Source of the DNA: Treponema sp.
GTDB lineage: Bacteria; Spirochaetota; Spirochaetia; Treponematales; Breznakiellaceae
DNA length: 15,794 bases
Assembly: GCA_031266635.1 (NCBI GenBank)
Contig: JAISAN010000177.1
Span: forward strand, 1-15,794
Direction of reading: 5' to 3'
Shown here: positions 8,100-15,042 of the stretch, piece by piece
Position numbering within the stretch: position 1 is the stretch's first letter
Layout: each line of letters opens with the position of its first letter
Program-made: the position numbers and the translations under genes
The notes under the pieces: model-generated
Databases searched by the model: none
Told to the model about the DNA's origin: nothing
What the model saw: only the letters and a program-made list of their open reading frames with translations

Positions 8100-8810
8100 T
8101 TAGGGAATTAAATTCAGCCCCACAATAATATCCTTTAAACGGCTGCCGGAACTGCCGTTTTCATACTTTTGGGTTGCCGCTTTGGCCAGTTCAATTGCCA
8201 GCACCGCGGAGCTGGAAAGATCCGGGGACGAGGGATCAAAATTATTGATATACTCATCGCTGTCCACTTTTCCTTTTGCCTCCGCGGCAATAAGAACCGC
8301 CGCCGCGGTCGCCAGATCATCCGCATTTGCCTTCTCAATAAAAACATCAAAGGAGGGCGTACCTGGTTCGGGCAGCACGGCGGTCAGAACATTGCTGGTT
8401 TCGCTGAGATTGGACATATCGTTTATGGTATCAATAACCAGTTGTTTCGCGTCATCCGCACTATTCGTAACGCTGGAAATATCAGCCACCTTGTTCAGCA
8501 GGGTGGGCCCCATGTTCGACGCATTGGCCGCCGCTTGAAGGGCCGCCGCCTGGAGGGAACTTGCCTCTTCCGGGCTGGCGTTATCTACCGCGTCCTTGAT
8601 CTTTTTTAACACCGCCAGAGACATATCGGGATTATTCTCACTAGTGGAGATAAGATCAGTTACATTGCCGGTGGTTACCGGGGGAAGTACGGACTCAGGA
8701 TCGCGGGCGGCCCAGGTTGCCAGAGATGTGGAAAAAAACCCGGTGCATGAAGAAACAAGCCCCGCCGCAATAAAACAAAACAAAAAAAAGACATTTTTCC
8801 CTAAGTTCAT
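8100..8810 (-). CDS. Ala/Ser-rich hypothetical lipoprotein (236 aa)
   Basis: The ATG at 8810 overlaps the TGA of the upstream methylthiotransferase gene by four bases (ATGA). A strong GGAGGT (8824-8819) lies 8 bases before the ATG, within the end of that gene, so translation is probably coupled. The signal peptide (FFLFCFIAAGLVSSC) ends in a good lipobox with Cys22 as the lipidation site. The mature part is low in aromatics and rich in Ala, Ser, Asp and Asn, with helical Ala blocks (SLQAAALQAAANAS; ATAAAVLIAAEAKG) separated by Ser/Pro/Asp turns. No recognisable domain or catalytic motif. I do not recognise the family. Likely membrane-anchored; a structural or antigenic role is only a guess. 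Confidence 0.85.
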   Translation of the reverse strand: MNLGKNVFFLFCFIAAGLVSSCTGFFSTSLATWAARDPESVLPPVTTGNVTDLISTSENNPDMSLAVLKKIKDAVDNASPEEASSLQAAALQAAANASNMGPTLLNKVADISSVTNSADDAKQLVIDTINDMSNLSETSNVLTAVLPEPGTPSFDVFIEKANADDLATAAAVLIAAEAKGKVDSDEYINNFDPSSPDLSSSAVLAIELAKAATQKYENGSSGSRLKDIIVGLNLIP

Positions 8811-10273
8811 TTTGAAATACCTCCATGTATCTTTACTATATCACGTTTTTCATCAAATGGAAGGGTTCCAAAGCCGCCGTCCGGGACCGGTTCCGCGGCC
8901 ACGTCAAATTCGCGCCCCTCAATTCCTGTAGATTCGCCACAAAGTTCCCGAAGACGGCACCTCAGAGCCGTTCCCGCCGGGGGAATCCCGGCCCCCGGCG
9001 GAATCTGGATCAAAGCCCTAAGATAATTATCGGAAATTCCCGGAATAAGCCCGGGGTTTTTTTCCTTTTCCTTCTCAATTATCACATCAAGCTCCCTGCC
9101 AATCCACCGCTTCGCGTATTCCCGCCGGCCTTGCCGGGCCAAATCCAGCAGGGCGTCCACCCGCCGGGCCGCCTCTTTTTCGTTTACCGGACTGCCGAAA
9201 GACCAGGCCGCGGTTCCGGGACGGCGGGAATAGGGGAAGGCGTGGATCCAGGCAAAACAGGTTTCCATACAGAAGTTCAGGGTCTTTTCAAATTCGGCCG
9301 CCCCCTCTCCGGGAAATCCGGTGATAATATCACAGGCTAAAAACGGATCTTCCTTAACTGAACGGAGCAGGCTTATCCCTTGTTTTAGTTCTTCCGGACC
9401 GTAGGACCGCCCCATTTTCCGCAGGATTCCGGGGCAGCCAGACTGGATCGAAAGATGAAAATGGGGCCTGATCCGGGGATGGGTAAAGACCCGGATGTTT
9501 TTTTCGCTAAGCCCTTCGGGCTCCAGGGAAGAAAGCCGGAGGGCGATATTCTTTGTCCCCGCAAGCAGGTATTCCAATAAGCCCCCCAGGTCCTGTTCCC
9601 CGTCCCGGTACTGGCTGATATTGATCCCGGTCAATACGGCTTCTCCATAGGATCTGTTTTCCAGGGCCCGCAGGGCCTCCAGCGCTTTTTCCCTTCCCAG
9701 GCTCACACTGGGCCCCCGGGCAAGGCTGACCCGGCAAAAAGTACAATGATTATCGCAGCCGTCCTGAATTTTCAGGAAACTCCGGGAATGAAAAGAAAAT
9801 TCTTCCGGCATACGGAAAAATCCTCCCCCGGCGCAGCCGTCCCCGGCGTCCCCGCCGTTTCCCGGATCGTGAAACCAGCCGTCCAGAAGCTTCGCCGGAT
9901 CGCCGGTTTTCCCCCGGAGGTACCGGGGCAGATCCAGAAGCGCGGTTTTATCCTTGCCCCTGAGTACAAACAAACGTTTTTCGCGGCCGGCCAGCGGAGC
10001 CTCCAGGGCTTCGATAAGCGCCGCATCCATCTGGGCGTAACAGCCGGTAACAATAAGGGAGGAGCGCGGATTGTCCCGCAGGGCTTTCCGGATTACCCGG
10101 CGGGCCTTCTGATCCGCCCGGGATGTTACCGTGCAGGTATTGATCAGCAGAATCCCGGCAGCCTCCCCCCAGGGGATCACGGGAAAACCTTCCCGGCGGA
10201 AGGCGGCGGCCAGAGATTCACTTTCAAGTTGATTTACCTTACAGCCCAGGGTGAATATAGAAAAGGAGAGCAT
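8807..10273 (-). CDS. mtaB: tRNA t6A37 methylthiotransferase, MtaB type (488 aa)
   Basis: Radical-SAM methylthiotransferase that converts t6A to ms2t6A at position 37 of ANN-decoding tRNAs. The N-terminal UPF0004 domain holds the three cysteines of the auxiliary 4Fe-4S cluster, Cys11 (TLGCKVNQLES), Cys47 (NTCTVT) and Cys78 (TGCYAQ). The TLGCKVNQ wording favours MtaB over MiaB or RimO. The radical-SAM motif is CDNHCTFC (Cys173, Cys177, Cys180), followed by the RGPS motif. The C-terminus from about residue 388 looks like a TRAM RNA-binding domain (SDNYLRALI). A Gly/Asp-rich insert (about residues 136-152) links the two catalytic domains. The start ATG at 10273 is 6 bases after the preceding stop, with only a weak GGTAAG as ribosome site, so coupling with the upstream gene is likely. 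The cofactors SAM and Fe-S place it in the cytoplasm. Confidence 0.93.
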   Translation of the reverse strand: MLSFSIFTLGCKVNQLESESLAAAFRREGFPVIPWGEAAGILLINTCTVTSRADQKARRVIRKALRDNPRSSLIVTGCYAQMDAALIEALEAPLAGREKRLFVLRGKDKTALLDLPRYLRGKTGDPAKLLDGWFHDPGNGGDAGDGCAGGGFFRMPEEFSFHSRSFLKIQDGCDNHCTFCRVSLARGPSVSLGREKALEALRALENRSYGEAVLTGINISQYRDGEQDLGGLLEYLLAGTKNIALRLSSLEPEGLSEKNIRVFTHPRIRPHFHLSIQSGCPGILRKMGRSYGPEELKQGISLLRSVKEDPFLACDIITGFPGEGAAEFEKTLNFCMETCFAWIHAFPYSRRPGTAAWSFGSPVNEKEAARRVDALLDLARQGRREYAKRWIGRELDVIIEKEKEKNPGLIPGISDNYLRALIQIPPGAGIPPAGTALRCRLRELCGESTGIEGREFDVAAEPVPDGGFGTLPFDEKRDIVKIHGGISK

Positions 10274-10279
10274 AAAAAC

Positions 10280-10915
10280 TTACCGGCTGCCCAGAGCCTG
10301 CCGGGTCCGCTCCAGCCCCCGGCGGGCGTCGGAAAGCTGGGAATTCAGGGACAAGGCCCGTTCATAGGCGCTGACTGCTTCGGCCAAATCCCCGGCATTC
10401 TCCCGGGCGTAGGCCAGCCGGGCCCACCAGGCGGCGTTCCCCGGCACCCAGTGTACCGCCGTAGAAAGGGCAATATCCGCGTGGCGGAACCTGCCCAGGC
10501 GGATATAAATTTCACCTGAAAAATAATAGACCATTTCAATTCGCTGGCCCTCGGGGGCCAGGTTAATATACTCCTGAAAATACTGGAGGGCTTCGGTATT
10601 TTGCCCCTGAAAATAATAAATTTCCCCCAGGATCTCGATAATCCGGGGATCGTAACGGTTGATATTCCTTCCCGCCCGGGCATACGCAAGGGCGTCGTCA
10701 TAACGGCCCAAACGCAAAAGGCTCCAGCATATCACCACATGGGATTCCTGATTATTGGGATTCGCTATAATTTCATTCCGGCAGATCGATACAGCCTGCT
10801 CATAGTTGCCGTTCCGGTATTCCTGCAATGCGTCAGGCCGGGTCTGCGAAAACCCCCTTGGGACCGGGAGAAGCAGAAACGCCAGAACCGCCGTTAAAAC
10901 CCGTAAATAACTCAT
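10280..10915 (-). CDS. Secreted TPR protein (211 aa)
   Basis: I chose the ATG at 10915. It overlaps the bactofilin stop as ATGA and directly begins a Sec signal peptide (SYLRVLTAVLAFLLLPVPRGFSQ) with likely cleavage after FS. An in-frame ATG at 10963 would add 16 polar residues before the signal and lies deep in bactofilin. The mature protein is four to five TPR units: YRNGNYEQAVSICRNEI, WSLLRLGRYDDALAYAR, GEIYYFQGQNTEALQYFQEY, GEIYIRLGRFRHADIALSTA and ARENAGDLAEAVSAYERAL, with typical A/G/Y/A-P spacing. TPRs bind other proteins, so a periplasmic scaffold partnered with envelope proteins is the reasonable inference. It could also be anchored by an uncleaved signal. Sits between bactofilin and mtaB with overlapping or near-touching junctions. 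Confidence 0.88.
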   Translation of the reverse strand: MSYLRVLTAVLAFLLLPVPRGFSQTRPDALQEYRNGNYEQAVSICRNEIIANPNNQESHVVICWSLLRLGRYDDALAYARAGRNINRYDPRIIEILGEIYYFQGQNTEALQYFQEYINLAPEGQRIEMVYYFSGEIYIRLGRFRHADIALSTAVHWVPGNAAWWARLAYARENAGDLAEAVSAYERALSLNSQLSDARRGLERTRQALGSR

Positions 10916-11277
10916 ATTCCCGGACTTTTTTCGGTCATGGTACAACGTCCGTTGAACACACAACCGGTCTCCATAAAAATTTCCGGGGCGCTTACATTCC
11001 CCACAAGCCGCCCGGTGATGGTAACCTCAACTTTTTCCCCAGCGCTTACATCACCCTTGACCGAACCCCGGATGATCACCCGGGAAGCATTGATATTCGC
11101 GTTTACCACCGCTTCCTCGTCAACAACCAAAAGCCCCTGGGCGGAGATTTCACCGGAAACCTTCCCCCGGATTAAAAAAGGTTTTTCAAAATTCAGCGTC
11201 CCGGAAAATTCGATATCCGGCGACAGGATGGTATCAAAATCCTCATCTTCCAGAATATCGTTATGCACATCGGTCAT
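10912..11277 (-). CDS. Bactofilin (polymer-forming cytoskeletal protein, 121 aa)
   Basis: Compact bactofilin (DUF583/PF04519). The central region, about residues 22-112, shows the repeating short beta-strands of a right-handed beta-helix (FLIRGKVSGEISAQG, LLVVDEEAVVNANI, RVIIRGSVKGDVSAGE, KVEVTITGRLVGNVSAPE), with Gly and Val/Ile at regular steps. The acidic N-terminal tail (TDVHNDILEDEDFD) is typical of the disordered ends of this family. Bactofilins polymerise without nucleotide on the inner face of the membrane and organise cell-wall enzymes; in spirochaetes they affect cell shape and motility. GGAGGA lies 5 bases before the ATG at 11277. This is the first gene of the minus-strand unit; its stop overlaps the start of the secreted TPR gene. 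No M23 peptidase, a frequent bactofilin partner, is adjacent. Confidence 0.93.
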   Translation of the reverse strand: MTDVHNDILEDEDFDTILSPDIEFSGTLNFEKPFLIRGKVSGEISAQGLLVVDEEAVVNANINASRVIIRGSVKGDVSAGEKVEVTITGRLVGNVSAPEIFMETGCVFNGRCTMTEKSPGI

Positions 11278-11305
11278 TCATTTCCTCCGGGGCCATGATT
11301 CGCAG

Positions 11306-11376
11306 TGGGGTCTAATACCCCGCCCTTTAGGGCGGTTAGATTTGGCAACGCCAACAAAAGATGGTAGTAGACCCCA
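11306..11376. repeat. Repeat B-like element with a three-arm fold
   Basis: The outer stem TGGGGTCTA (11306-11314) pairs perfectly with TAGACCCCA (11368-11376). Inside are two hairpins: CCGCCC-TTTA-GGGCGG (11320-11335) and TTGGC-AAC-GCCAA (11342-11354). The first can extend through TCTAA/TTAGA. Together they make a cloverleaf-like fold in 71 bases. It lies between the divergent bactofilin and pta genes, within the bactofilin leader if that promoter is further upstream. Confidence 0.75.
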
Positions 11377-11401
11377 TAGTTAAATAATTTCCTTACAGAA
11401 C

Positions 11402-11461
11402 GAACCTCGTAAAACAATGCAACGCCTACAAGATATCCCGCCCTTCAGGGCGGGGAGGTTC
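11402..11461. repeat. Repeat B copy 2
   Basis: The outer ends GAACCTC (11402-11408) and GAGGTTC (11455-11461) pair perfectly. The central hairpin is CCCGCCC-TTCA-GGGCGGG (11437-11454). Reverse complement matches 6447-6522 along its length. It shares the CCGCCCTTYAGGGCGG hairpin and a GCAACGCCWACAA word with the neighbouring element at 11306-11376, but in the opposite order. Confidence 0.75.
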
Positions 11462-11563
11462 ATTATAGGGACACCCTTTCAACTTATACAGAATTTAGCC
11501 GGGCCGAAAGACTACGTCAATAGGGCTGGAACGCCTTGGGGGACTCGGTGCGCAAAATGAATA

Positions 11564-11596
11564 CCCGGCGGGAGCGGATGAAACCTTGCCGCCGGG
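11564..11596. other. 8-bp hairpin overlapping the pta promoter
   Basis: CCCGGCGG (11564-11571) pairs perfectly with CCGCCGGG (11589-11596) across a 17-base loop. The right arm overlaps the -35 hexamer of the pta promoter, so the palindrome could be an operator. The rest of 11462-11563 holds no gene and no riboswitch motif that I recognise. Confidence 0.5.
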
Positions 11597-11615
11597 CTGC
11601 GGAAAAGGGTATACT
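11586..11615 (+). promoter_or_regulatory. Probable sigma-70 promoter for pta
   Basis: TTGCCG (11586-11591), 18 bases, TATACT (11610-11615). Predicted start near 11622 gives a leader of about 25 bases ending in the ribosome site AGGAG 6 bases before the pta ATG. The same -35 word and spacing recur at 14994-15023. Confidence 0.55.
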
Positions 11616-11647
11616 TAGGGCGGTAAATTCTCGAAAAGGAGCAGATT

Positions 11648-12649
11648 ATGGATTTTGAAAAGGATATGCGGGCAAAGGCCAAATCTTTGCAGAAAAGACT
11701 GGTGCTGCCGGAAGGAACGGAACCCCGGACTGTAAAGGCCGCCCGTATTATCGCCGATGAGAACCTCGCCGCCTCGGTAACCCTGCTGGGGAAAGAGGGG
11801 GATATTCAGAAAATTGCCGCCAGCGCGGGGGTACACCTCGACGGAATCACCATTATTAATCCCGCCTTTGATCATCATTCTATCAGCCGCTACGCCCATG
11901 AATATTACGAACTGCGGAAACACAAGGGTATGACGGAAGAACAGGCGAAAGTTGATATTACCTCTCCCCTGCGCTGGGGGGCCATGATGGTTCACCTGGG
12001 GGATGCGGACGCGATGGTTGCGGGAGCGGAAAATACCACCGCCGATGTACTCCGGGCGGGGCTGGCGATTATCGGCACCGTGCCGGGCTCAAAAACCGCT
12101 TCATCGTGTTTTGTGATGCAGACCGCCGGCGGCGAATGGGGCAAGGACGGCGCTTTAATCTTCTCCGACTGCGCGGTGGTGCCGGACCCTACGGCGGAAC
12201 AGTTGGCGGAAATCGCCATCAGCGCGGCCCAGTCCTGTCGGGAATTTCTCGGCGCGGAACCCGCTGTGGCGCTCCTCTCCTTCTCCACCAGGGGTTCCGG
12301 GGGGGATCATCCCGATGTACAAAAAGTTATGGCCGCTCTGGAACTGGTCAAGGCCAGGGAGCCAAAACTTCTTGTTGACGGGGAACTTCAGGCCGACGCG
12401 GCGCTGGTTCCCGCGGTTACCGATAAAAAGGCCCCCGGCAGCCCGGTGCGGGGCAGGGTCAATACCCTGGTTTTTCCCGATCTGGGGGCAGGTAATATCG
12501 GATATAAACTGGTTCAGCGCCTGGGCAGGGCGGCGGCTTTTGGCCCCTTCCTCCAGGGCTTCGCCAAACCCATCAGCGATCTTTCCCGGGGCGCTTCGGT
12601 AGAGGACATTGTGACCACCGCGGCGGTTACCCTGTCCCGGGCTAAATAA
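11648..12649 (+). CDS. pta: Phosphate acetyltransferase (333 aa)
   Basis: Catalyses acetyl-CoA + phosphate to acetyl phosphate + CoA, the step before acetate kinase in fermentative acetate and ATP formation (or the reverse for acetate activation). Full-length match to the compact class of Pta (about 330 residues), lacking the N-terminal DRTGG regulatory domain of enterobacterial enzymes. Recognisable blocks are LPEGTEPRTVKAA near 19-32, GDADAMVAGAENTTADVLRA (118-137), FSDCAVVPDPT (172-182), DGELQADAALVP (244-255) and FPDLGAGNIGYKLVQR (276-291). The active-site motif PISDLSRGASVEDI (308-321) supplies Ser313, Arg314 and Asp320, which match the catalytic Ser/Arg/Asp of the Methanosarcina enzyme. 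AGGAG lies 6 bases before the ATG. Cytoplasmic. No ackA is in the window. It is followed by a TPR gene in the same frame after TAA and one codon. Confidence 0.97.
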   Translation: MDFEKDMRAKAKSLQKRLVLPEGTEPRTVKAARIIADENLAASVTLLGKEGDIQKIAASAGVHLDGITIINPAFDHHSISRYAHEYYELRKHKGMTEEQAKVDITSPLRWGAMMVHLGDADAMVAGAENTTADVLRAGLAIIGTVPGSKTASSCFVMQTAGGEWGKDGALIFSDCAVVPDPTAEQLAEIAISAAQSCREFLGAEPAVALLSFSTRGSGGDHPDVQKVMAALELVKAREPKLLVDGELQADAALVPAVTDKKAPGSPVRGRVNTLVFPDLGAGNIGYKLVQRLGRAAAFGPFLQGFAKPISDLSRGASVEDIVTTAAVTLSRAK

Positions 12650-12652
12650 GGC

Positions 12653-14752
12653 GTGGGGAGGGCGGGGCCCCGGGGAAACCCCAGGGAAGCGGGCGGCGGA
12701 AAAACAAAGGATTCCGGAAAAGCGGATTCGGGACGGAAAACCGCCGGTAAAAACGAAACCGCCGGCCGGGAAATATTAGAAAAAGCAATACAGGCGGGAA
12801 AACGGCGGGACTACCAAACCGCCGCCCGCATACTGGAAGAACTGCTTTCCGGCCTGGACGCCCCCCCGGAGGCCTACCTTTTTCTGGGCCGCTCCCTCCA
12901 TGCCCTGAAAGATTATTCCCGGGCCCTGGCGGGTTTCAACGACTATATCCGGCTCCGGCCCGATTCAAGCCAGGGCTATTTGTTCGCGGGCCGTACCTAC
13001 CTCACCATAGGAATGCCTAACCGGGCGGTTCCGGTTCTGCGGAAAGCCCTGGCTTTAAGCCCCCGGGACACCTTCACCATGGCCCTTTTGGGGACGGCTT
13101 ACCTCAAATCCCGGCATTCCCAGATGGCGGTGGACATACTCCAGCGGGCGGTGGAAACCGCGGCGGAGGATCGGCTGGTACAAAAGGCCCAGAACCGGCT
13201 CTACCACGCCTATATCAACGCGCTTTTTATCCGGGGCATACATCTCTGCCGGGAGGAGGCGTATGATCTGGGCAGCCAGATGCTCCGGTTTGTCCTGGAA
13301 AACGGGCAGGACAGCCCCCTCCTCCGGCTGGAACTGGGCAGGGCCTGCCGGGAAATGGATCTTCTCGACGAAGCCCTGGAGCACTACACCAAGGCGCTCA
13401 AATTTTCCCCCGGGGATTTGCGGGTCCGCTGGTACCGGGCTTCCATATTGATGTCTCTGGGAGAAAATGACGAGGCCCTCCGGGAAATTGAGGTTATCCG
13501 CTCCGTTGATTCAGATCTGCCGGATCTGCCCTGGAACAGCCAGCTTGTCGATCTCTACATGATCCGCTCTTTTTTAGGAAGCGGGGAATGGCGGCGGGCG
13601 GCGGAGATCTGCCGGATGTGGATCAAACACCGGGGGCCCGATCCCATGATCCACGCCATGTACGCCGAGGCCATGCGGAACCTGAAAGATTATACCGCCG
13701 CGCTGAATCACCTTGAACGGTCCCTGGAACTGGACCCCAGCCAGTTGAACCTCTGGTATGAACGGATCCTGGTAGCCTGGGAAGGGGAAAACTGGGACGT
13801 TCTGAAAAAGGCCTTACGGATTGCGCAAAAATTGAAGGGCGACCAGGATCTGCTCCGGCGGTTCTCGATACTTTTAGAAGCCAAAACCGGCGAGGATGAT
13901 ACGAAAATCATCACCATGATACAGGATGCCATCCGCACCCTTGGTCCGGAACCGGAACTGATGTACGCCCTGGGGGAACGGTACCTGAAAATCGGGCTTA
14001 CCGGGCTTGCCCTGAACTGGTTCAAAAAAACCATATTGATCCAGGAAAATCATGAACGGGCATGGCTGGGAGAAATCGCCGCCCTGGAGGAGCTTTCAGC
14101 CGGAGAAGCGGATGCCGCCGGTCTTGCCGTTCCGGGACTCCTGGCCGCCGGAGAGCGGAAGGCCCGTATGCGGACCGCTGAACAAACCGCTTCGGAACTT
14201 CATTCGGCTTATGATCAATATGTCAGCCGCTGGCCGGACAATTACACCATACGCCGGGAACGGGCCCTGTACCTGATCCACACCTTTGAATATGAACAAG
14301 CGGTAAAAGAACTGGAGACCCTTTTGGCATGGGAACCTTCCAATCCCAGTCTGCGCCGGGTACTGGCATACGGATACCGCAAAACCGGCCGTTACCGGGA
14401 AGCCGCGGTTTTTCTCAAATCCCTGCTTAAGGAAAAACCCCGGAATGTGGAACTCCTGCTGGAATATTCAGGCTGTCTTGAACGGGCGGGGGCCCCCAAA
14501 TACGCCATCGCGGTGCTGGAAAAGGCCATGATGTTACTCACTAAATCACCGGACATTCCCATGGCCCTGGGGCTGCTCTATTCCCGGGAACGGAAACCGG
14601 AAAAAGCCTTTGATCTCCTCCGGGAAGCGGCGGCGCGGAACAAACGCGATCCCCGGCCCTATCACTGGATGGCGGTCCTCGCCCGGAAAAAAGGACGTAC
14701 CGAAGAGGCGGAAAAATTCGAGTTTGAGGCAAAAAAACGGGCAAAAAAATGA
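12653..14752 (+). CDS. Large cytoplasmic TPR-repeat protein (699 aa)
   Basis: Starts with GTG at 12653. This is the only ATG, GTG or TTG codon in frame before the first TPR; the next is a TTG near residue 107. No proper Shine-Dalgarno precedes it: AAGG sits only one base before GTG, and the pta TAA is 3 bases upstream in the same frame, so initiation most likely depends on ribosomes ending on pta. Residues 1-38 are a Gly/Lys/Arg-rich, probably disordered tail without a signal peptide. From about residue 40 to the end there are a dozen or more TPR-like helical pairs (AYLFLGRSLHALKDYSRALAGF; LELGRACREMDLLDEALEHY; YAEAMRNLKDYTAALNHLERSL; LAYGYRKTGRYREAAVFLKSLL, the longest quoted in part). The C-terminus is basic (KKRAKK). 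Likely a protein-interaction scaffold. From memory, a pta-TPR pair also occurs in Treponema pallidum, which would fit a conserved partnership. Confidence 0.88.
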   Translation: MGRAGPRGNPREAGGGKTKDSGKADSGRKTAGKNETAGREILEKAIQAGKRRDYQTAARILEELLSGLDAPPEAYLFLGRSLHALKDYSRALAGFNDYIRLRPDSSQGYLFAGRTYLTIGMPNRAVPVLRKALALSPRDTFTMALLGTAYLKSRHSQMAVDILQRAVETAAEDRLVQKAQNRLYHAYINALFIRGIHLCREEAYDLGSQMLRFVLENGQDSPLLRLELGRACREMDLLDEALEHYTKALKFSPGDLRVRWYRASILMSLGENDEALREIEVIRSVDSDLPDLPWNSQLVDLYMIRSFLGSGEWRRAAEICRMWIKHRGPDPMIHAMYAEAMRNLKDYTAALNHLERSLELDPSQLNLWYERILVAWEGENWDVLKKALRIAQKLKGDQDLLRRFSILLEAKTGEDDTKIITMIQDAIRTLGPEPELMYALGERYLKIGLTGLALNWFKKTILIQENHERAWLGEIAALEELSAGEADAAGLAVPGLLAAGERKARMRTAEQTASELHSAYDQYVSRWPDNYTIRRERALYLIHTFEYEQAVKELETLLAWEPSNPSLRRVLAYGYRKTGRYREAAVFLKSLLKEKPRNVELLLEYSGCLERAGAPKYAIAVLEKAMMLLTKSPDIPMALGLLYSRERKPEKAFDLLREAAARNKRDPRPYHWMAVLARKKGRTEEAEKFEFEAKKRAKK

Positions 14753-14761
14753 TCTCCCCTT

Positions 14762-14984
14762 ATCCGGGATCAGGGCGCCGGCGTTTACTTTCAATCTTCG
14801 AAAAGTTACTGAATTTTAAGGATTATAACCGCAGAGATACACGGAGTTTTGGCTGTAAATTCGGGTTTTTCCTGTTTTCTCCGGGTAACTTCGTGTCCTC
14901 AGCGGTTAAATTTCTTCAAAATTCCGCTCATTTGACGGTATGTACCAGGCAAAAAAGTTAAACGCCGCTGCCCTGATCCGGGAT
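14762..14984. repeat. 223-base nested palindromic element
   Basis: The outer arms 14762-14787 and 14959-14984 are inverted repeats at 23 of 26 positions (core GGATCAGGGC ... GGCGTTTA). The inner arms 14827-14848 and 14887-14907 are also inverted (AACCGC, GAG, ACACG, AGTT shared). GAATTTT-type flanks at 14811-14830 and 14905-14925 extend the pairing. The loop is about 14850-14880. Only short spurious reading frames cross it. It follows the TPR stop by 10 bases and may act as a transcription barrier, but no T-run marks a classical terminator. The inner AACCGC-GAG-ACACGGAG wording resembles a dispersed repeat seen in many bacterial genomes. Confidence 0.75.
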
Positions 14985-14993
14985 ATGGTGTGG

Positions 14994-15023
14994 TTGCCGA
15001 AAGACAGAAAAAAAGGCTATAAT
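14994..15023 (+). promoter_or_regulatory. Probable sigma-70 promoter for the 186-residue gene
   Basis: TTGCCG (14994-14999), 18 bases, and a perfect TATAAT (15018-15023). Transcription would start near 15030 and give a leader of about 150 bases. It begins just outside the nested palindrome. Confidence 0.6.
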
Positions 15024-15042
15024 GAATATAGATTAAGTTGCT

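Noticed and set aside
9746..10519. Plus-strand reading frame of 257 codons
   Set aside because: Antisense to mtaB and the TPR gene, with Pro/Gly/Arg-rich nonsense composition.
10916..10963. ATG at 10963 as the start of the secreted TPR protein
   Set aside because: It lies within bactofilin and would put 16 polar residues ahead of the signal peptide; ATG 10915 gives the ATGA overlap and a normal signal.
11306..11461. CRISPR array or tRNA gene
   Set aside because: Only two unlike repeat units without regular spacers, and no tRNA T-loop or anticodon arrangement despite the cloverleaf-like fold.
11462..11600. Riboswitch, SRP RNA or RNase P RNA upstream of pta
   Set aside because: Some stem potential, but none of the conserved core motifs of the classes I checked by eye (cobalamin, TPP, SAM, glycine, c-di-GMP, fluoride, 4.5S, RNase P).
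14756..14961. Small plus-strand gene downstream of the TPR gene (14749-14961)
   Set aside because: It runs across the nested palindrome, has no ribosome site, and its sequence is set by the repeats.
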